From Sphingobacteriaceae bacterium (GTDB lineage Bacteria > Bacteroidota > Bacteroidia > B-17B0 > Aurantibacillaceae), in NCBI GenBank assembly GCA_016715905.1, contig JADJXI010000003.1, positions 434,001-498,000 of the forward strand: 64,000 bases of DNA. Direction: 5' to 3'. Below are positions 7,880 to 16,663 of the stretch, in pieces. Position numbers and translations under genes: made by a program. The stretch's first letter is position 1, and the number at the start of each line of letters is the position of its first letter. Below the pieces are notes generated by a model, which did not search any database, was not told the DNA's origin, and saw only the letters and a program-made list of their open reading frames with translations.

Positions 7880-8071
7880 ATGTTTACGACCGGAAGAATA
7901 ATTTTTACCCTTTTTTTTGTGCTGATTTTTATTGTTGGGCTAATTTGGTCGTATAAAAAAGATGCAATCATTACTAAATTACATTTTAAAAAACCATATT
8001 TAGTTTTGATTTCTATTATCATTTTTTTAACAATTCTTTATCTAATTGTTAAAATGAGAAAATATCTCTAA
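7880..8071 (+). CDS. Small two-helix membrane protein
   Basis: A 63-residue protein made of two hydrophobic helices (IIFTLFFVLIFIVGLIW and LVLISIIIFLTILYLIV) joined by a basic segment, WSYKKDAIITKLHFKKPY. This helix-basic loop-helix layout matches short uncharacterised membrane proteins found widely in Bacteroidota. A promoter box immediately upstream supports it as a real gene, and it is favoured over the overlapping minus-strand frame, which lacks coding character. Function unknown. Confidence 0.65.
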   Translation: MFTTGRIIFTLFFVLIFIVGLIWSYKKDAIITKLHFKKPYLVLISIIIFLTILYLIVKMRKYL

Positions 8072-8088
8072 TTCGTCGATAAAAATTC

Positions 8089-8096
8089 TATCTTTG
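8089..8096 (+). promoter_or_regulatory. -7 promoter box (TATCTTTG)
   Basis: Exact TAnnTTTG match 28 bases before the ATG at 8125, supporting independent transcription of that gene. Confidence 0.5.
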
Positions 8097-8124
8097 TGCT
8101 CGTAAAAAAGTGTTTAAAGGATAA

Positions 8125-8907
8125 ATGAAAAGAAAAGTAGGTTTAGCAGTTTTAAGTATTATTTCACTGAATTTTTTCAGTGCAACGCTAGTGGTTGAAG
8201 GAAAATATCAAAACAAAAATGTTTTTGTACAAAATGCATACAGCAGTAATGGTGTTGGTTTTTGTGCGCAGGAAATTAAGGTAAACGGAAAAATCACCAC
8301 AGATGAAACCAATTCAAGCGCTTTTGAAATTGATTTAGCTTCTTTACAATTGAAGTACGGACAAAATGTTACAATCGAAATTATTCATCAAGATGGTTGT
8401 ATGCCTAAGGTTTTAAACTTGGAAGACCTTAAGCCAAAGCCAACATTTGAAATACTGACATTAAATTTAAATCCTTCCGGCTTATTAAAGTGGAGTACTA
8501 AAAATGAGGCCGGATCTCTACCTTATGTTGTTGAACAGTTTAAGTGGAACAAATGGATTCCAATTGGCGAAGTAAATGGTATTGGTACACCTGAAACACA
8601 TGAATACTCATTTCAGGTAGTTATGCATAGCGGAGAGAATAAATACAGGTTAAAACAAAAAGGAATGAATTCCATTACTAAGTATTCTCAAGTAGTAAGC
8701 GTTCGTTCTGCTATTAACAAACCTTCATTTGCTATACCAAGACACAACAATGGTATAGATTTTAGTTCAGAAACAGGATATGAAATATACGATGCCTATG
8801 GGGTAGTCGTGAAAAAGGGTTTTGGTAAATTTGTTAAAATAGATAATCTATCTAAGGGCGGTTATTATTTGTGTTATGACAACACAATGACTGAGTTTAA
8901 GAAATAG
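8125..8907 (+). CDS. Exported protein of unknown function with a sorting-domain-like C-terminus
   Basis: A 260-residue protein with an N-terminal signal peptide (KRKVGLAVLSIISLNFFSA). The middle part is beta-rich and has no family I recognise. The last 55 residues resemble a diverged T9SS type A domain: YEIYDAYGVVVKKG, then IDNLSKGGYYLCYDN in place of dLskGiYfvkv, ending in EFKK. It could be a cell-surface or secreted protein. The 3' end overlaps the convergent Nudix gene by 11 bases. Expressed from its own promoter box. Confidence 0.65.
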   Translation: MKRKVGLAVLSIISLNFFSATLVVEGKYQNKNVFVQNAYSSNGVGFCAQEIKVNGKITTDETNSSAFEIDLASLQLKYGQNVTIEIIHQDGCMPKVLNLEDLKPKPTFEILTLNLNPSGLLKWSTKNEAGSLPYVVEQFKWNKWIPIGEVNGIGTPETHEYSFQVVMHSGENKYRLKQKGMNSITKYSQVVSVRSAINKPSFAIPRHNNGIDFSSETGYEIYDAYGVVVKKGFGKFVKIDNLSKGGYYLCYDNTMTEFKK

Positions 8908-9532
8908 TTTTTAAGAGTGTTTTAAATTCACTCAAAATCATTGCTGTTGCTCCCCAAACTTTTAAATCTTGTACGGCAAAATAGGGCGCTTCTATTTGTT
9001 GTTTATCTCTTAATTTAATATTTCCGGTACGTACAATATTCTCGTTCATGAGTTCATTTACTAACAATTTAGCAATGTGCTTAACTTCACGCGGATTTTT
9101 TCTTAAGTCCGGATTTGGAATAGTGCATAACCCAACGATTGGGTTCACCAGATACTTACTTACGGGAATATATAATGGAGTTAATTGACCCAAAATTTCT
9201 ACATCGTTTTTTTCAACACCTATTTCTTCTGCGCATTCCCGCAACGCTGTGATGGCAGGATCTTCATCATCTTCTTCACACTTCCCACCCGGCAAACTTA
9301 CCTGGCCGCTATGCACGCCATCATAGGCAAATCGTTCGGTTAAAGGAATGTAATAATGACCATTTACATCTGTGCATAATAGTATTATAACCGCACTTTT
9401 TCGGTAATCTTCGTTTTCAAGTTCGTTGGCATTTAACTTTTGTCTCTTTAATGGAGCCATCATATATTGCGCATCTTCTCCCGGAAGGGTTTCCGTCAAT
9501 ATAATTTTGAGTTTATTTATGTCTTGTTCCAA
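8897..9532 (-). CDS. Nudix hydrolase, CoA pyrophosphatase type
   Basis: The 211-residue protein carries the Nudix box in GGKCEEDDEDPAITALREC followed by AEEIGV (GX5EX7REUXEEXGU pattern). Upstream is LTERFAYDGVHSGQVSLPGG, a form of the NuCoA motif that marks enzymes cleaving CoA and acyl-CoA to phosphopantetheine and 3',5'-ADP. No ATG exists near the start; the frame begins at TTG (9532), with the next Met about 24 codons in, so TTG initiation is likely. The promoter region is shared with divergent ribBA. The 3' end overlaps the preceding convergent gene. Confidence 0.85.
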   Translation of the reverse strand: MEQDINKLKIILTETLPGEDAQYMMAPLKRQKLNANELENEDYRKSAVIILLCTDVNGHYYIPLTERFAYDGVHSGQVSLPGGKCEEDDEDPAITALRECAEEIGVEKNDVEILGQLTPLYIPVSKYLVNPIVGLCTIPNPDLRKNPREVKHIAKLLVNELMNENIVRTGNIKLRDKQQIEAPYFAVQDLKVWGATAMILSEFKTLLKTIS

Positions 9533-9563
9533 ATTAAAAGCCCTAAAAGCGTTTGAAATTAAG

Positions 9564-9571
9564 TAAATTTG
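9564..9571 (+). promoter_or_regulatory. -7 promoter box (TAAATTTG) upstream of ribBA
   Basis: Exact TAnnTTTG match 38 bases upstream of the ribBA ATG. No FMN riboswitch-like conserved structure is apparent in the short leader. Confidence 0.45.
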
Positions 9572-9609
9572 TTGTTGCTTGAGAATTTTTTAAAAGTAAA
9601 TGTTAACCG

Positions 9610-10821
9610 ATGGATGTGATTAATTATAAACTCGATAAGATTGAGGACGCAATAAATGATGTAAAAAATGGTAAAGTCATTATTGTAGTTGATGATGAAG
9701 ACAGAGAGAATGAAGGTGATTTTATAACAGCTGCTCAAAATGCAACTCCTGAAGTAATTAATTTTATGGCCACGCATGGGCGTGGATTAATTTGCGCCCC
9801 ACTAACGGAAGAGCGTGCAATGGAATTAAAATTAGACATGATGGTTCCGGCAAATACTTCTTTACACGAAACCCCATTTACCGTTTCGGTAGATTTATTG
9901 GGTCACGGTTGTACCACCGGTATTTCAGCTTCCGATCGCAGTAAAACAGTAAAAGCTCTAATTAATCCGGATATCAAAGCTTCTGAGTTTGGTAGGCCCG
10001 GACATATTTTCCCTTTAAAGTCAAAAAAAGGCGGAGTGCTTCGAAGAGCCGGACATACTGAAGCTACAGTTGATATTGCTGTATTGGCCGGGTTTGCGCC
10101 TTGTGGTGTGTTGGTAGAAATATTAAATGAAGATGGTACCATGGCCAGGCTTCCGGAGTTAATGGTAATTGCTAAACGTTTCGATTTAAAAATCATCAGC
10201 ATCAAAGATTTAATTTCGTATCGTTTAGAGAAGGAAACTCTTGTGACCAAACAAGTAGAGGTTAATATGCCAACGACTTTTGGCGAATTTAAATTAATAG
10301 ACTTTAAAGTTGATACCAACGAACAAGAACATTTGGCTTTAGTAAAAGGAGAATGGAAAGAGGAGGAACCTGTTTTAGTTCGAATGCACTCGAGTTGTTT
10401 AACAGGAGATGTTTTTGGAAGTTGTCGTTGCGACTGCGGACCTCAACTCCATGAATCCATGAAGTTAATTGAGAAAGCAGGTAAAGGGGTAATCGTTTAT
10501 TTGAACCAGGAAGGCAGAGGTATTGGCCTTTTAAATAAATTGAAAGCCTATAAATTACAGGAAAATGGTTTGGATACAGTAGAAGCCAATTTACAATTAG
10601 GATTTACAGCAGATGAAAGAGATTATGGAGTGGGTGCACAAATATTAAGAGGATTGGGAATTCGGAAAATTAAATTAATTACCAATAATCCCAAAAAGAG
10701 AGCCGGTTTAATAGGGTATGGATTAGAAATTGTAGATAATATACCATTGGTCATTCCATCTAATCCGCATAATGAAAAATATTTAGCCACTAAAAAGGAT
10801 AAACTCGGACATACCTTTTGA
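9610..10821 (+). CDS. ribBA: Bifunctional DHBP synthase/GTP cyclohydrolase II
   Basis: Supplies both precursors of riboflavin. The N-terminal half (about residues 1-205) is 3,4-dihydroxy-2-butanone-4-phosphate synthase, with DDEDRENEGDF at 28-38, THGRGLIC and RAGHTEATVD. The C-terminal half is GTP cyclohydrolase II, with zinc cysteines in CLTGDVFGSCRCDCG near residue 260 and the NQEGRGIGL loop. At 403 residues it is full length for the fusion, and the key catalytic blocks of both halves are present. A helicase gene starts 17 bases downstream and is probably co-transcribed. Confidence 0.96.
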   Translation: MDVINYKLDKIEDAINDVKNGKVIIVVDDEDRENEGDFITAAQNATPEVINFMATHGRGLICAPLTEERAMELKLDMMVPANTSLHETPFTVSVDLLGHGCTTGISASDRSKTVKALINPDIKASEFGRPGHIFPLKSKKGGVLRRAGHTEATVDIAVLAGFAPCGVLVEILNEDGTMARLPELMVIAKRFDLKIISIKDLISYRLEKETLVTKQVEVNMPTTFGEFKLIDFKVDTNEQEHLALVKGEWKEEEPVLVRMHSSCLTGDVFGSCRCDCGPQLHESMKLIEKAGKGVIVYLNQEGRGIGLLNKLKAYKLQENGLDTVEANLQLGFTADERDYGVGAQILRGLGIRKIKLITNNPKKRAGLIGYGLEIVDNIPLVIPSNPHNEKYLATKKDKLGHTF

Positions 10822-10838
10822 CCCGGTTTTAATAATCA

Positions 10839-12266
10839 TTGATTCAAAAAAGTTATACACCTGAAAAATTTGCGGTATATTTTACCGAACAACTTCCATT
10901 TAAGCCAAATAGCGGACAGTTAGAAGCAATTCAAAAAATAAGTCAATTTATTTTTTCAACTAATTTAAATTCGGTTTTTGTTTTAAAAGGTTATGCTGGT
11001 ACAGGTAAAACAAATTTAATTTCAGCATTAAATAATAGTTTATCGCTGATTAAAATGCAATGCGTTTTAATGGCTCCAACCGGCAGGGCCGCAAAAGTTA
11101 TTTCTGCTTATTCCGGAAAGCCGGCATTTACCATTCATAAAAAAATATATGCCAAGACAGAATCAGATAATGGAAGCATTCAGTTTTTTTTAGCCGATAA
11201 CACACATAAAAATACTTTGTTTATTGTGGATGAAGCCTCTATGATTGGAGATGCAAGCGAAGGTGGAAGTTTTAGCCAGAACTCCTTATTACAGGATTTA
11301 TTTTCTTTTGTATTCAGCGGCGATAATTGCCGATTATTAATTTGTGGAGATACCGCTCAATTACCACCGGTAGGAAGCGATTTAAGTCCGGCGTTGAATA
11401 TAGATTTTTTAAAATCAGCTTTTCATTTAGAATTAAATCATTATGAATTAAAAGAAGTTGCCCGCCAAGAAGAACAAAGCGGTATACTTTATAATGCAAC
11501 TATGCTAAGAGTTAGTTTGTTTGAATCAGCTTTTTTACTACCTAAATTTAAATGCACTGCTGATTTTGTACGAATTAACGGAGACGAATTGGAAGATGCC
11601 ATTCAAAATGCAATTTCAGAATATGGTGAAGAGGAGGTTTTGGTTATTACCCGAAGTAATAAAAGAGCAAATCTGTTTAACCAAAGTTATAGAAACAGAA
11701 TTAAATATTACGAAGAAGATTTTTGTACCGGCGATAGAATAATGATTGTAAAGAATAATTATTTTTGGACCAAATCATCAGAAAAAAATTCATTTATCGC
11801 CAATGGTGAAATGGCCGAAATTTGCAAAATAAAAAATAGGGAGGAATTATATGGTTTTGCGTTTGCAAATTGTGTGGTACGCTTTTTGGATAATGAAGAG
11901 TTAGGCGAAAAAGAAGTTAAAATATTAACCTCCTGTTTGTATACAGATACGCCGGCATTGAGTCAAGAACAACAAAAGCATTTATTTGATCAGGTGATTG
12001 AAGACGTAGAAAGTTTTCATTCCAAATCCACCAAGCTTGCGTATGTAAGAAACAGCGAGTATTACAATGCGCTGCAGGTGAAATTCAGTTATGCAATAAC
12101 TTGTCATAAATCTCAAGGCGGTCAATGGTCGGTTATTTTTATTGACCAAGGGTATATAAAGGAAGATGAAATGGATCGTAATTTTTTGCGTTGGTTGTAC
12201 ACAGCCATCACCAGGGGTACCAAAAAGGTGTATTTACTTAATTTCAACGATTTGTTTTTCAATTAG
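10839..12266 (+). CDS. RecD-like ATP-dependent DNA helicase (SF1B)
   Basis: A 475-residue helicase with Walker A KGYAGTGKTN near residue 50, MAPTGRAAKV (motif Ia), FIVDEASMIGD (Walker B), ICGDTAQLPPVGS (motif III), VITRSNKRAN, and the C-terminal UvrD-like YAITCHKSQGGQW and LYTAITRGTKKVYL blocks. This is the short RecD2/Dda-like form common in Bacteroidota, without an N-terminal extension. Translation probably starts at TTG (10839): an in-frame stop lies six bases upstream and the first ATG falls after the Walker A motif. It follows ribBA closely. A role in repair or replication restart is inferred from the family. Confidence 0.88.
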   Translation: MIQKSYTPEKFAVYFTEQLPFKPNSGQLEAIQKISQFIFSTNLNSVFVLKGYAGTGKTNLISALNNSLSLIKMQCVLMAPTGRAAKVISAYSGKPAFTIHKKIYAKTESDNGSIQFFLADNTHKNTLFIVDEASMIGDASEGGSFSQNSLLQDLFSFVFSGDNCRLLICGDTAQLPPVGSDLSPALNIDFLKSAFHLELNHYELKEVARQEEQSGILYNATMLRVSLFESAFLLPKFKCTADFVRINGDELEDAIQNAISEYGEEEVLVITRSNKRANLFNQSYRNRIKYYEEDFCTGDRIMIVKNNYFWTKSSEKNSFIANGEMAEICKIKNREELYGFAFANCVVRFLDNEELGEKEVKILTSCLYTDTPALSQEQQKHLFDQVIEDVESFHSKSTKLAYVRNSEYYNALQVKFSYAITCHKSQGGQWSVIFIDQGYIKEDEMDRNFLRWLYTAITRGTKKVYLLNFNDLFFN

Positions 12267-12334
12267 TTATGTATTTGTGGAATGAATTTTTTCACGTATT
12301 CAGGTTATTATTGTATTTTTATTAGGTTATTTTT

Positions 12335-13276
12335 ATGAGGTATCTCTGTACATTGCTTATTTTGAGCGCCTTCGCTCTGAACCTCCGTGCGCAAAATTTT
12401 AGTCGCCCGGGTGATTGGAAGAAGTGGCGTAAGGAATTATACATTAGTGCCGGTACTTCAAATTTCTTAGGTGATTTAGGAGGAAGAGATCAAGTTGGTA
12501 CAGATTATAGTCCGGTTGATATTGATTTTCCGGTTACAAAAAGTGCATTTGGATTAGGGTATCGTTATAAACTTCAGCGCTGGTTAAATGTAGCCAGTAA
12601 ATTTAATTTCGCTTTTATCAGAGGAGATGATAAGTTAACACAAGAACAATACCGTAACAATAGAAATTTAAATTTTAAATCAAAAATTTTCGAACTCTCC
12701 GGCAGAATTGAAATTGGTTATCAAAGTAACAAGTCCGGAAACCGTTATGGTATTAAAAAGACCTTAAGCCGAAGGATGAAAAACAACAATCAGAATTTAT
12801 TTTTCTTTATTGGTGTAGGTGGCTTTTATTTTAATCCAAAAGGTTTAGCGCCAAACGGAACCTGGGTTAAATTACATCCACTTCATACAGAGGGACAGGG
12901 CTTACCGGGCGGACCAAAACAATACAAGCGTGTGTCTGTTTGTATGCCTTTGGGATTGTATTATAAAGTGATTATCAACAAAAAATGGTCTTTTGGTGCT
13001 GAGTTTGCCTATCGTAAAACTTGGACTGATTATATTGACGATGTTGCCACACGTTATTATGATAACAAGGCTTTATTTGATGCCTATGGACCTTTATCTG
13101 CTCAAATGGCTGATCCAAGTTTAGGAAGTATTCCTGGCGCCACTAAGCCTGATGCTGATGGGATAGGGGCGCAAAGAGGAGATGATGAATATGATTCTTA
13201 CGTGACTCTGGAATTAACTTTCGGGTATATCTTCAAACAAAAACGTAAACGTTCTCGATTACGTTCTAAATTCTAA
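12335..13276 (+). CDS. DUF6089 outer-membrane beta-barrel protein
   Basis: A 313-residue protein with a signal peptide (CTLLILSAFALNLRAQ) and a DUF6089 barrel: ELYISAGTSNFLGDLGG at the start, FGLGYRYKLQRWLNV, FFFIGVGGFYFNP in the middle, and an amphipathic last strand LELTFGYIFKQ. The family includes the T9SS-associated outer-membrane protein PorG, but Bacteroidota usually carry several paralogues, so assigning it to T9SS would be a guess. The C-terminus is an unusual basic tail of alternating Arg, Lys and Ser. It converges on the OmpA-like gene. Confidence 0.75.
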   Translation: MRYLCTLLILSAFALNLRAQNFSRPGDWKKWRKELYISAGTSNFLGDLGGRDQVGTDYSPVDIDFPVTKSAFGLGYRYKLQRWLNVASKFNFAFIRGDDKLTQEQYRNNRNLNFKSKIFELSGRIEIGYQSNKSGNRYGIKKTLSRRMKNNNQNLFFFIGVGGFYFNPKGLAPNGTWVKLHPLHTEGQGLPGGPKQYKRVSVCMPLGLYYKVIINKKWSFGAEFAYRKTWTDYIDDVATRYYDNKALFDAYGPLSAQMADPSLGSIPGATKPDADGIGAQRGDDEYDSYVTLELTFGYIFKQKRKRSRLRSKF

Positions 13277-13369
13277 TAAATCTATACTTACTTCTATAAA
13301 GTGACTAACTATAATAATAGTTTCCTGCAATCTTGCATAATTCACTATCACTAAAAAGTCGAACTAAAT

Positions 13370-14302
13370 TTATTTTTTCTTGGTGAATCCGGTTACCTTA
13401 AATTCTGTTCTTCTGTTTTCCGCATGTTCTTCTTCCGAACATTCTTCACACTTACAAGTCTTAATCAATTTGGTTTCGCCTAATCCTTTTCCTTTTATTC
13501 GATTGGCGGCAATTCCTTTACTCACAATATAAGCAGCGCTTGACTTAGCTCTTTTATCAGATAATATTAAATTAGAAGAGGAGGAACCATTACAATCGGT
13601 ATGCGAGTCTAATTCTATTATAATATCCGGATTAGCTTTCATCAAATTAACCAATTTATCCAATTCTACGGCGGCATCATCACGCACATTAAATTTTCCG
13701 GCATCAAAATAAATATTATCAATTTTAATAGCTTTTCCAATTACAATTTTTTGTGTGAGTAAATCTTTTTTAATATCATTTTCAATACTTACTCTAAATC
13801 TTTCTGTATTTGTAAAGTATTCGGGTCTTTTTTCGGCGCCTATATAAAGATCCTTGTCCAAGGGCAACTGACAAACTTTATAAGAACCACTTTCGTCGGT
13901 TATCAAGTTTAAATAATTATTTCCGTCTTCATCATATATAGCAACTTTAACTCCAACTAAAGGCAGATTAGTTTCTTTATCAATAATTTTGCCTTCAATA
14001 CATTTTCGCGATTTAGGAATCATTTCTAAATACACCAAGGTATCGGCATCAGTAGCTAACCGGGTTGAGGTGTACGGGTGATAGTTAACAGCTTTTGCTG
14101 AAATATTAAATTCACGTCCCGGTTTCAGTCTGGTTTTAAACACTCCTCCTGAATCTACAGCCTGTCCAATTGTACCATTGGCAGTAAGCATAGAAATTTC
14201 CGCTGCTACACTTGTTCTCTCCACTGAATCTATAATTTTAAATTTGGCAAAAAAAGATGCCGGTTTTTGATTTATAAAATAGTAAATGTCATTGTCTCGC
14301 AT
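13370..14302 (-). CDS. 3' part of a frameshifted OmpA-family gene (peptidoglycan-binding domain)
   Basis: This 310-codon frame encodes the C-terminal part of an OmpA-family lipoprotein or porin-like protein. It contains a carboxypeptidase-like regulatory fold (KCIEGKIIDKETNLPLVGVK region) and an OmpA domain, with IYFDAGKFNVRDDAAVELDKL near its start and the peptidoglycan-contacting DSHTDCNG and LSDKRAKSSAAYIVSKGI segments. The frame is actually open upstream to about 14400, where it continues the PD40 part encoded in the preceding frame. The Met at 14302 is therefore internal, not a true start. One gene of about 738 codons was probably intact originally. Confidence 0.8.
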   Translation of the reverse strand: MRDNDIYYFINQKPASFFAKFKIIDSVERTSVAAEISMLTANGTIGQAVDSGGVFKTRLKPGREFNISAKAVNYHPYTSTRLATDADTLVYLEMIPKSRKCIEGKIIDKETNLPLVGVKVAIYDEDGNNYLNLITDESGSYKVCQLPLDKDLYIGAEKRPEYFTNTERFRVSIENDIKKDLLTQKIVIGKAIKIDNIYFDAGKFNVRDDAAVELDKLVNLMKANPDIIIELDSHTDCNGSSSSNLILSDKRAKSSAAYIVSKGIAANRIKGKGLGETKLIKTCKCEECSEEEHAENRRTEFKVTGFTKKK

Positions 14303-14382
14303 TCCATTTTTGCGATTGGATGAAAAGTATCCTCGTTTACCATCCGGAAGTAGAAATACGCCAAAATCATTGAATTGAGAAT

Positions 14383-15585
14383 TTAAACCAATACCGCATT
14401 TTCTGCTTCTATAAAAATACTTTCATCACCTGATGGATCTGCGAAGAATATATCTAATCCGCCCATTCCCGGTTTCCCATCACTTGAAAAGTAGAGAATA
14501 CCTTCGTTGGAAAGATGTGGGCAAATTTCGTTGCCGCCACTATTTATATGTGGCCCCAGATTTTTTGGAGGCCCCCAAGTGCCATTTATTTTTTCACATA
14601 CCCAAATATCATATCCTCCTAACGTTCCGGGCATATCACTCGCAAAATATAATTTTGTGCCACTTTTATCTATAAACGGATAGGCCGTATTATAAGAAGA
14701 AGAGTTGTGTATAAATGGCTGCACTTCCGGATGAGCTACACCATATGTGTTTATTTCTGTAAATAATATTCTTAATAAAGAGGCTCCGTGACCATATCCG
14801 GCTTTTTTCATTTCTTTGCTCGAGTAACAGCCTGTAAAATACATTACAGAATCATCCGGAGTAAATGCAACCGAACCGTTAACCTTGTCGCGCTGTATAA
14901 TGGGGTTGAAAATTTTTCCTTTTTGCCAGGTTACACTATCCACTTTCACAGCAGAAAAGATTTGACTTTTCTTCTTTTTAAAATCAAATATTTTCTGAAG
15001 AAAATTTTTGTCTTTATCCGTTATATAAATTAATTCACTTTTATAAATAACAGGATTAGCCTCGTGCTCATCCGATGAAAAACCTGTTACAGGAATGATG
15101 TGAAGTAAAGAGGCATCTTCAGTAAAAAATTTCGGATTGCTGTAGGCGTTACTCCATGCCATTACAATAGGATCTCTACTATTTTTTAGTTCGTTAAATA
15201 CGCGAGTAGCTTCTTCATTTCTATAATTAGCAAGTAAACATTTTGCATATTCCATTCGGTCTTGATCACTGGCTTTTGCGTGGGTATAAATGGGTGTCCA
15301 ATAATCAATGGCCTGATCATGATCATAAACCCTGCTATAACAAACTGCTATTTGCCGAGTGGTGTAAAAGTCTCCCTCATGTTTAGATAAATGCTTTTTA
15401 TATATCGCCGCTGCACCCATGTAGTCGGCTCTAATGAATTTTTTATCGGCTATCAATAAATTTACATCGCCGGGGTGTTGTGCTTTTATGGAGTTGGTGA
15501 AAAAGCATTGAGCGATTAGCAGTACAAATAATATTACATTTGTGCTAATACAATTACGCTTTGCATTTAAATAGCCTTTATTCAT
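14383..15585 (-). CDS. 5' part of a frameshifted OmpA-family gene (TPR and PD40 repeats)
   Basis: A 400-codon frame with a signal peptide (ILFVLLIAQCFFTNSIKAQ), TPR-like helices (residues 45-130), then WD40-like PD40 strands such as NGSVAFTPDDSVMYFTG, DKSGTKLYFASDMPGTLGGYDIW and LSNEGILYFSSDGKPGMGGLDIF. It stops at 14383 after AENAVLV. In the +1 frame the protein continues as GIGLNSQFNDFGVFLLPDG into the OmpA part downstream. One missing base near 14393-14399 explains both frames. Intact homologues in Bacteroidota are single TPR-PD40-OmpA proteins. Lesion or sequencing error cannot be told apart here. Confidence 0.8.
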   Translation of the reverse strand: MNKGYLNAKRNCISTNVILFVLLIAQCFFTNSIKAQHPGDVNLLIADKKFIRADYMGAAAIYKKHLSKHEGDFYTTRQIAVCYSRVYDHDQAIDYWTPIYTHAKASDQDRMEYAKCLLANYRNEEATRVFNELKNSRDPIVMAWSNAYSNPKFFTEDASLLHIIPVTGFSSDEHEANPVIYKSELIYITDKDKNFLQKIFDFKKKKSQIFSAVKVDSVTWQKGKIFNPIIQRDKVNGSVAFTPDDSVMYFTGCYSSKEMKKAGYGHGASLLRILFTEINTYGVAHPEVQPFIHNSSSYNTAYPFIDKSGTKLYFASDMPGTLGGYDIWVCEKINGTWGPPKNLGPHINSGGNEICPHLSNEGILYFSSDGKPGMGGLDIFFADPSGDESIFIEAENAVLV

Positions 15586-15664
15586 GGTGTGATTTAGTCG
15601 TTAAAAGTAGCAAATTTATTGATTCATAACTGTTTATAGAACCAAATGCAAAAAACTAATACAC

Positions 15665-16141
15665 CTAGTCCGGTTCATAAAAATCGATGATTAAACCATC
15701 GAGCGGATGAACAGAAATAATTCTGGTTTCAGGCCCAAAGTTAAGAAGCAGGGAATCTGATTTATAGGCTTCATTTTCTTTAGTTAACTGCACCATATCT
15801 AATTTCTTATCGATAATATCTTTCCACATAGCTGTGCTTGAAGCATCAACTTTAAAGATTTTTATTTTACCGTTAAATTCTTTTTTAAGCTCGGCTGCAA
15901 TAAGCTTTGCATCCTCTTCGGTGGTCATCAATCCGGTTCCTTCGTTGTTACAGGCTATTTTTAAGGATGTACCGTTTTCAAAAGTAAACTCAACCCGGTC
16001 TATTAATTCTACAATATCATTTTCGTTGGTGCTATTTTGCCAAAGTATACAAACTACTTTTTTTAAAACGTTGTTTTGTGCCGTTGTAAATCGTATTAAA
16101 TCTTGTTCAGAAAAAGTAATGTTATTATTCGAATCTTGCAT
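15665..16141 (-). CDS. Conserved-looking hypothetical protein
   Basis: A 158-residue soluble acidic protein with no signal peptide or membrane segment. It has a helix-rich start (FSEQDLIRFTTAQNNVL), a central strand pair (VEFTFENGTSLKIACNNEG) and a hydrophobic end (HPLDGLIIDFYEPD). I recognise no family. It is six bases upstream of nothing and six bases downstream of the phosphodiesterase gene at 16148, so it closes the minus-strand run that includes parA and parB and is likely co-transcribed with them. Confidence 0.6.
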   Translation of the reverse strand: MQDSNNNITFSEQDLIRFTTAQNNVLKKVVCILWQNSTNENDIVELIDRVEFTFENGTSLKIACNNEGTGLMTTEEDAKLIAAELKKEFNGKIKIFKVDASSTAMWKDIIDKKLDMVQLTKENEAYKSDSLLLNFGPETRIISVHPLDGLIIDFYEPD

Positions 16142-16147
16142 GTTTAA

Positions 16148-16651
16148 TTATGTGGATGTTCTTTTACCGAGCTCAATGATAGCTAAATTTTTTATTTCTT
16201 CCCCTTCAATTTCAAATTTTATGGCTGTTTTTACATTGTGAAAGCCATGAACTCCACAAGCGCCCGGATTCATAAACAACAAATTATTTTTTTTATCATA
16301 CATTACCTTTAAAATGTGTGAATGCCCACAAATTAAAATATTGGGATTAGTTTCTTTAATTTTTTCGCGAACAGATAGATTATAGGTGGATGGAGAACCT
16401 GCAATATGCGTCATTAACACTTTTACCTTTTCACAATTAAAAATATTAAATTCAGGGTAGCTTGTTCGGATTTCTTGGCCGTCAATATTTCCATATACAG
16501 CCAGGAGTTTTTTCAGCTTAATTATTTCCTCACAAACCGAATAATTGCCTATATCTCCGGCATGCCAAACTTCATCAGCGGCTTCAATATGCTTTATTAA
16601 TTTTTGATCTAGATGTGAATGTGAATCTGATATCAATAAGATTTTTTTCAA
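16148..16651 (-). CDS. YfcE/MJ0936-type metallophosphoesterase
   Basis: A 167-residue calcineurin-like phosphoesterase. Metal ligands are visible in order: SDSHSH (D9, H11), HAGDIG, VYGNIDG, an MTHIAG His and the final CGHSH motif. Members of this family hydrolyse phosphodiesters in vitro, and the physiological substrate is often unknown. It sits between parB, 12 bases upstream, and a hypothetical gene six bases downstream, all on the minus strand. Confidence 0.88.
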   Translation of the reverse strand: MKKILLISDSHSHLDQKLIKHIEAADEVWHAGDIGNYSVCEEIIKLKKLLAVYGNIDGQEIRTSYPEFNIFNCEKVKVLMTHIAGSPSTYNLSVREKIKETNPNILICGHSHILKVMYDKKNNLLFMNPGACGVHGFHNVKTAIKFEIEGEEIKNLAIIELGKRTST

Positions 16652-16663
16652 ATGAAATATAAC

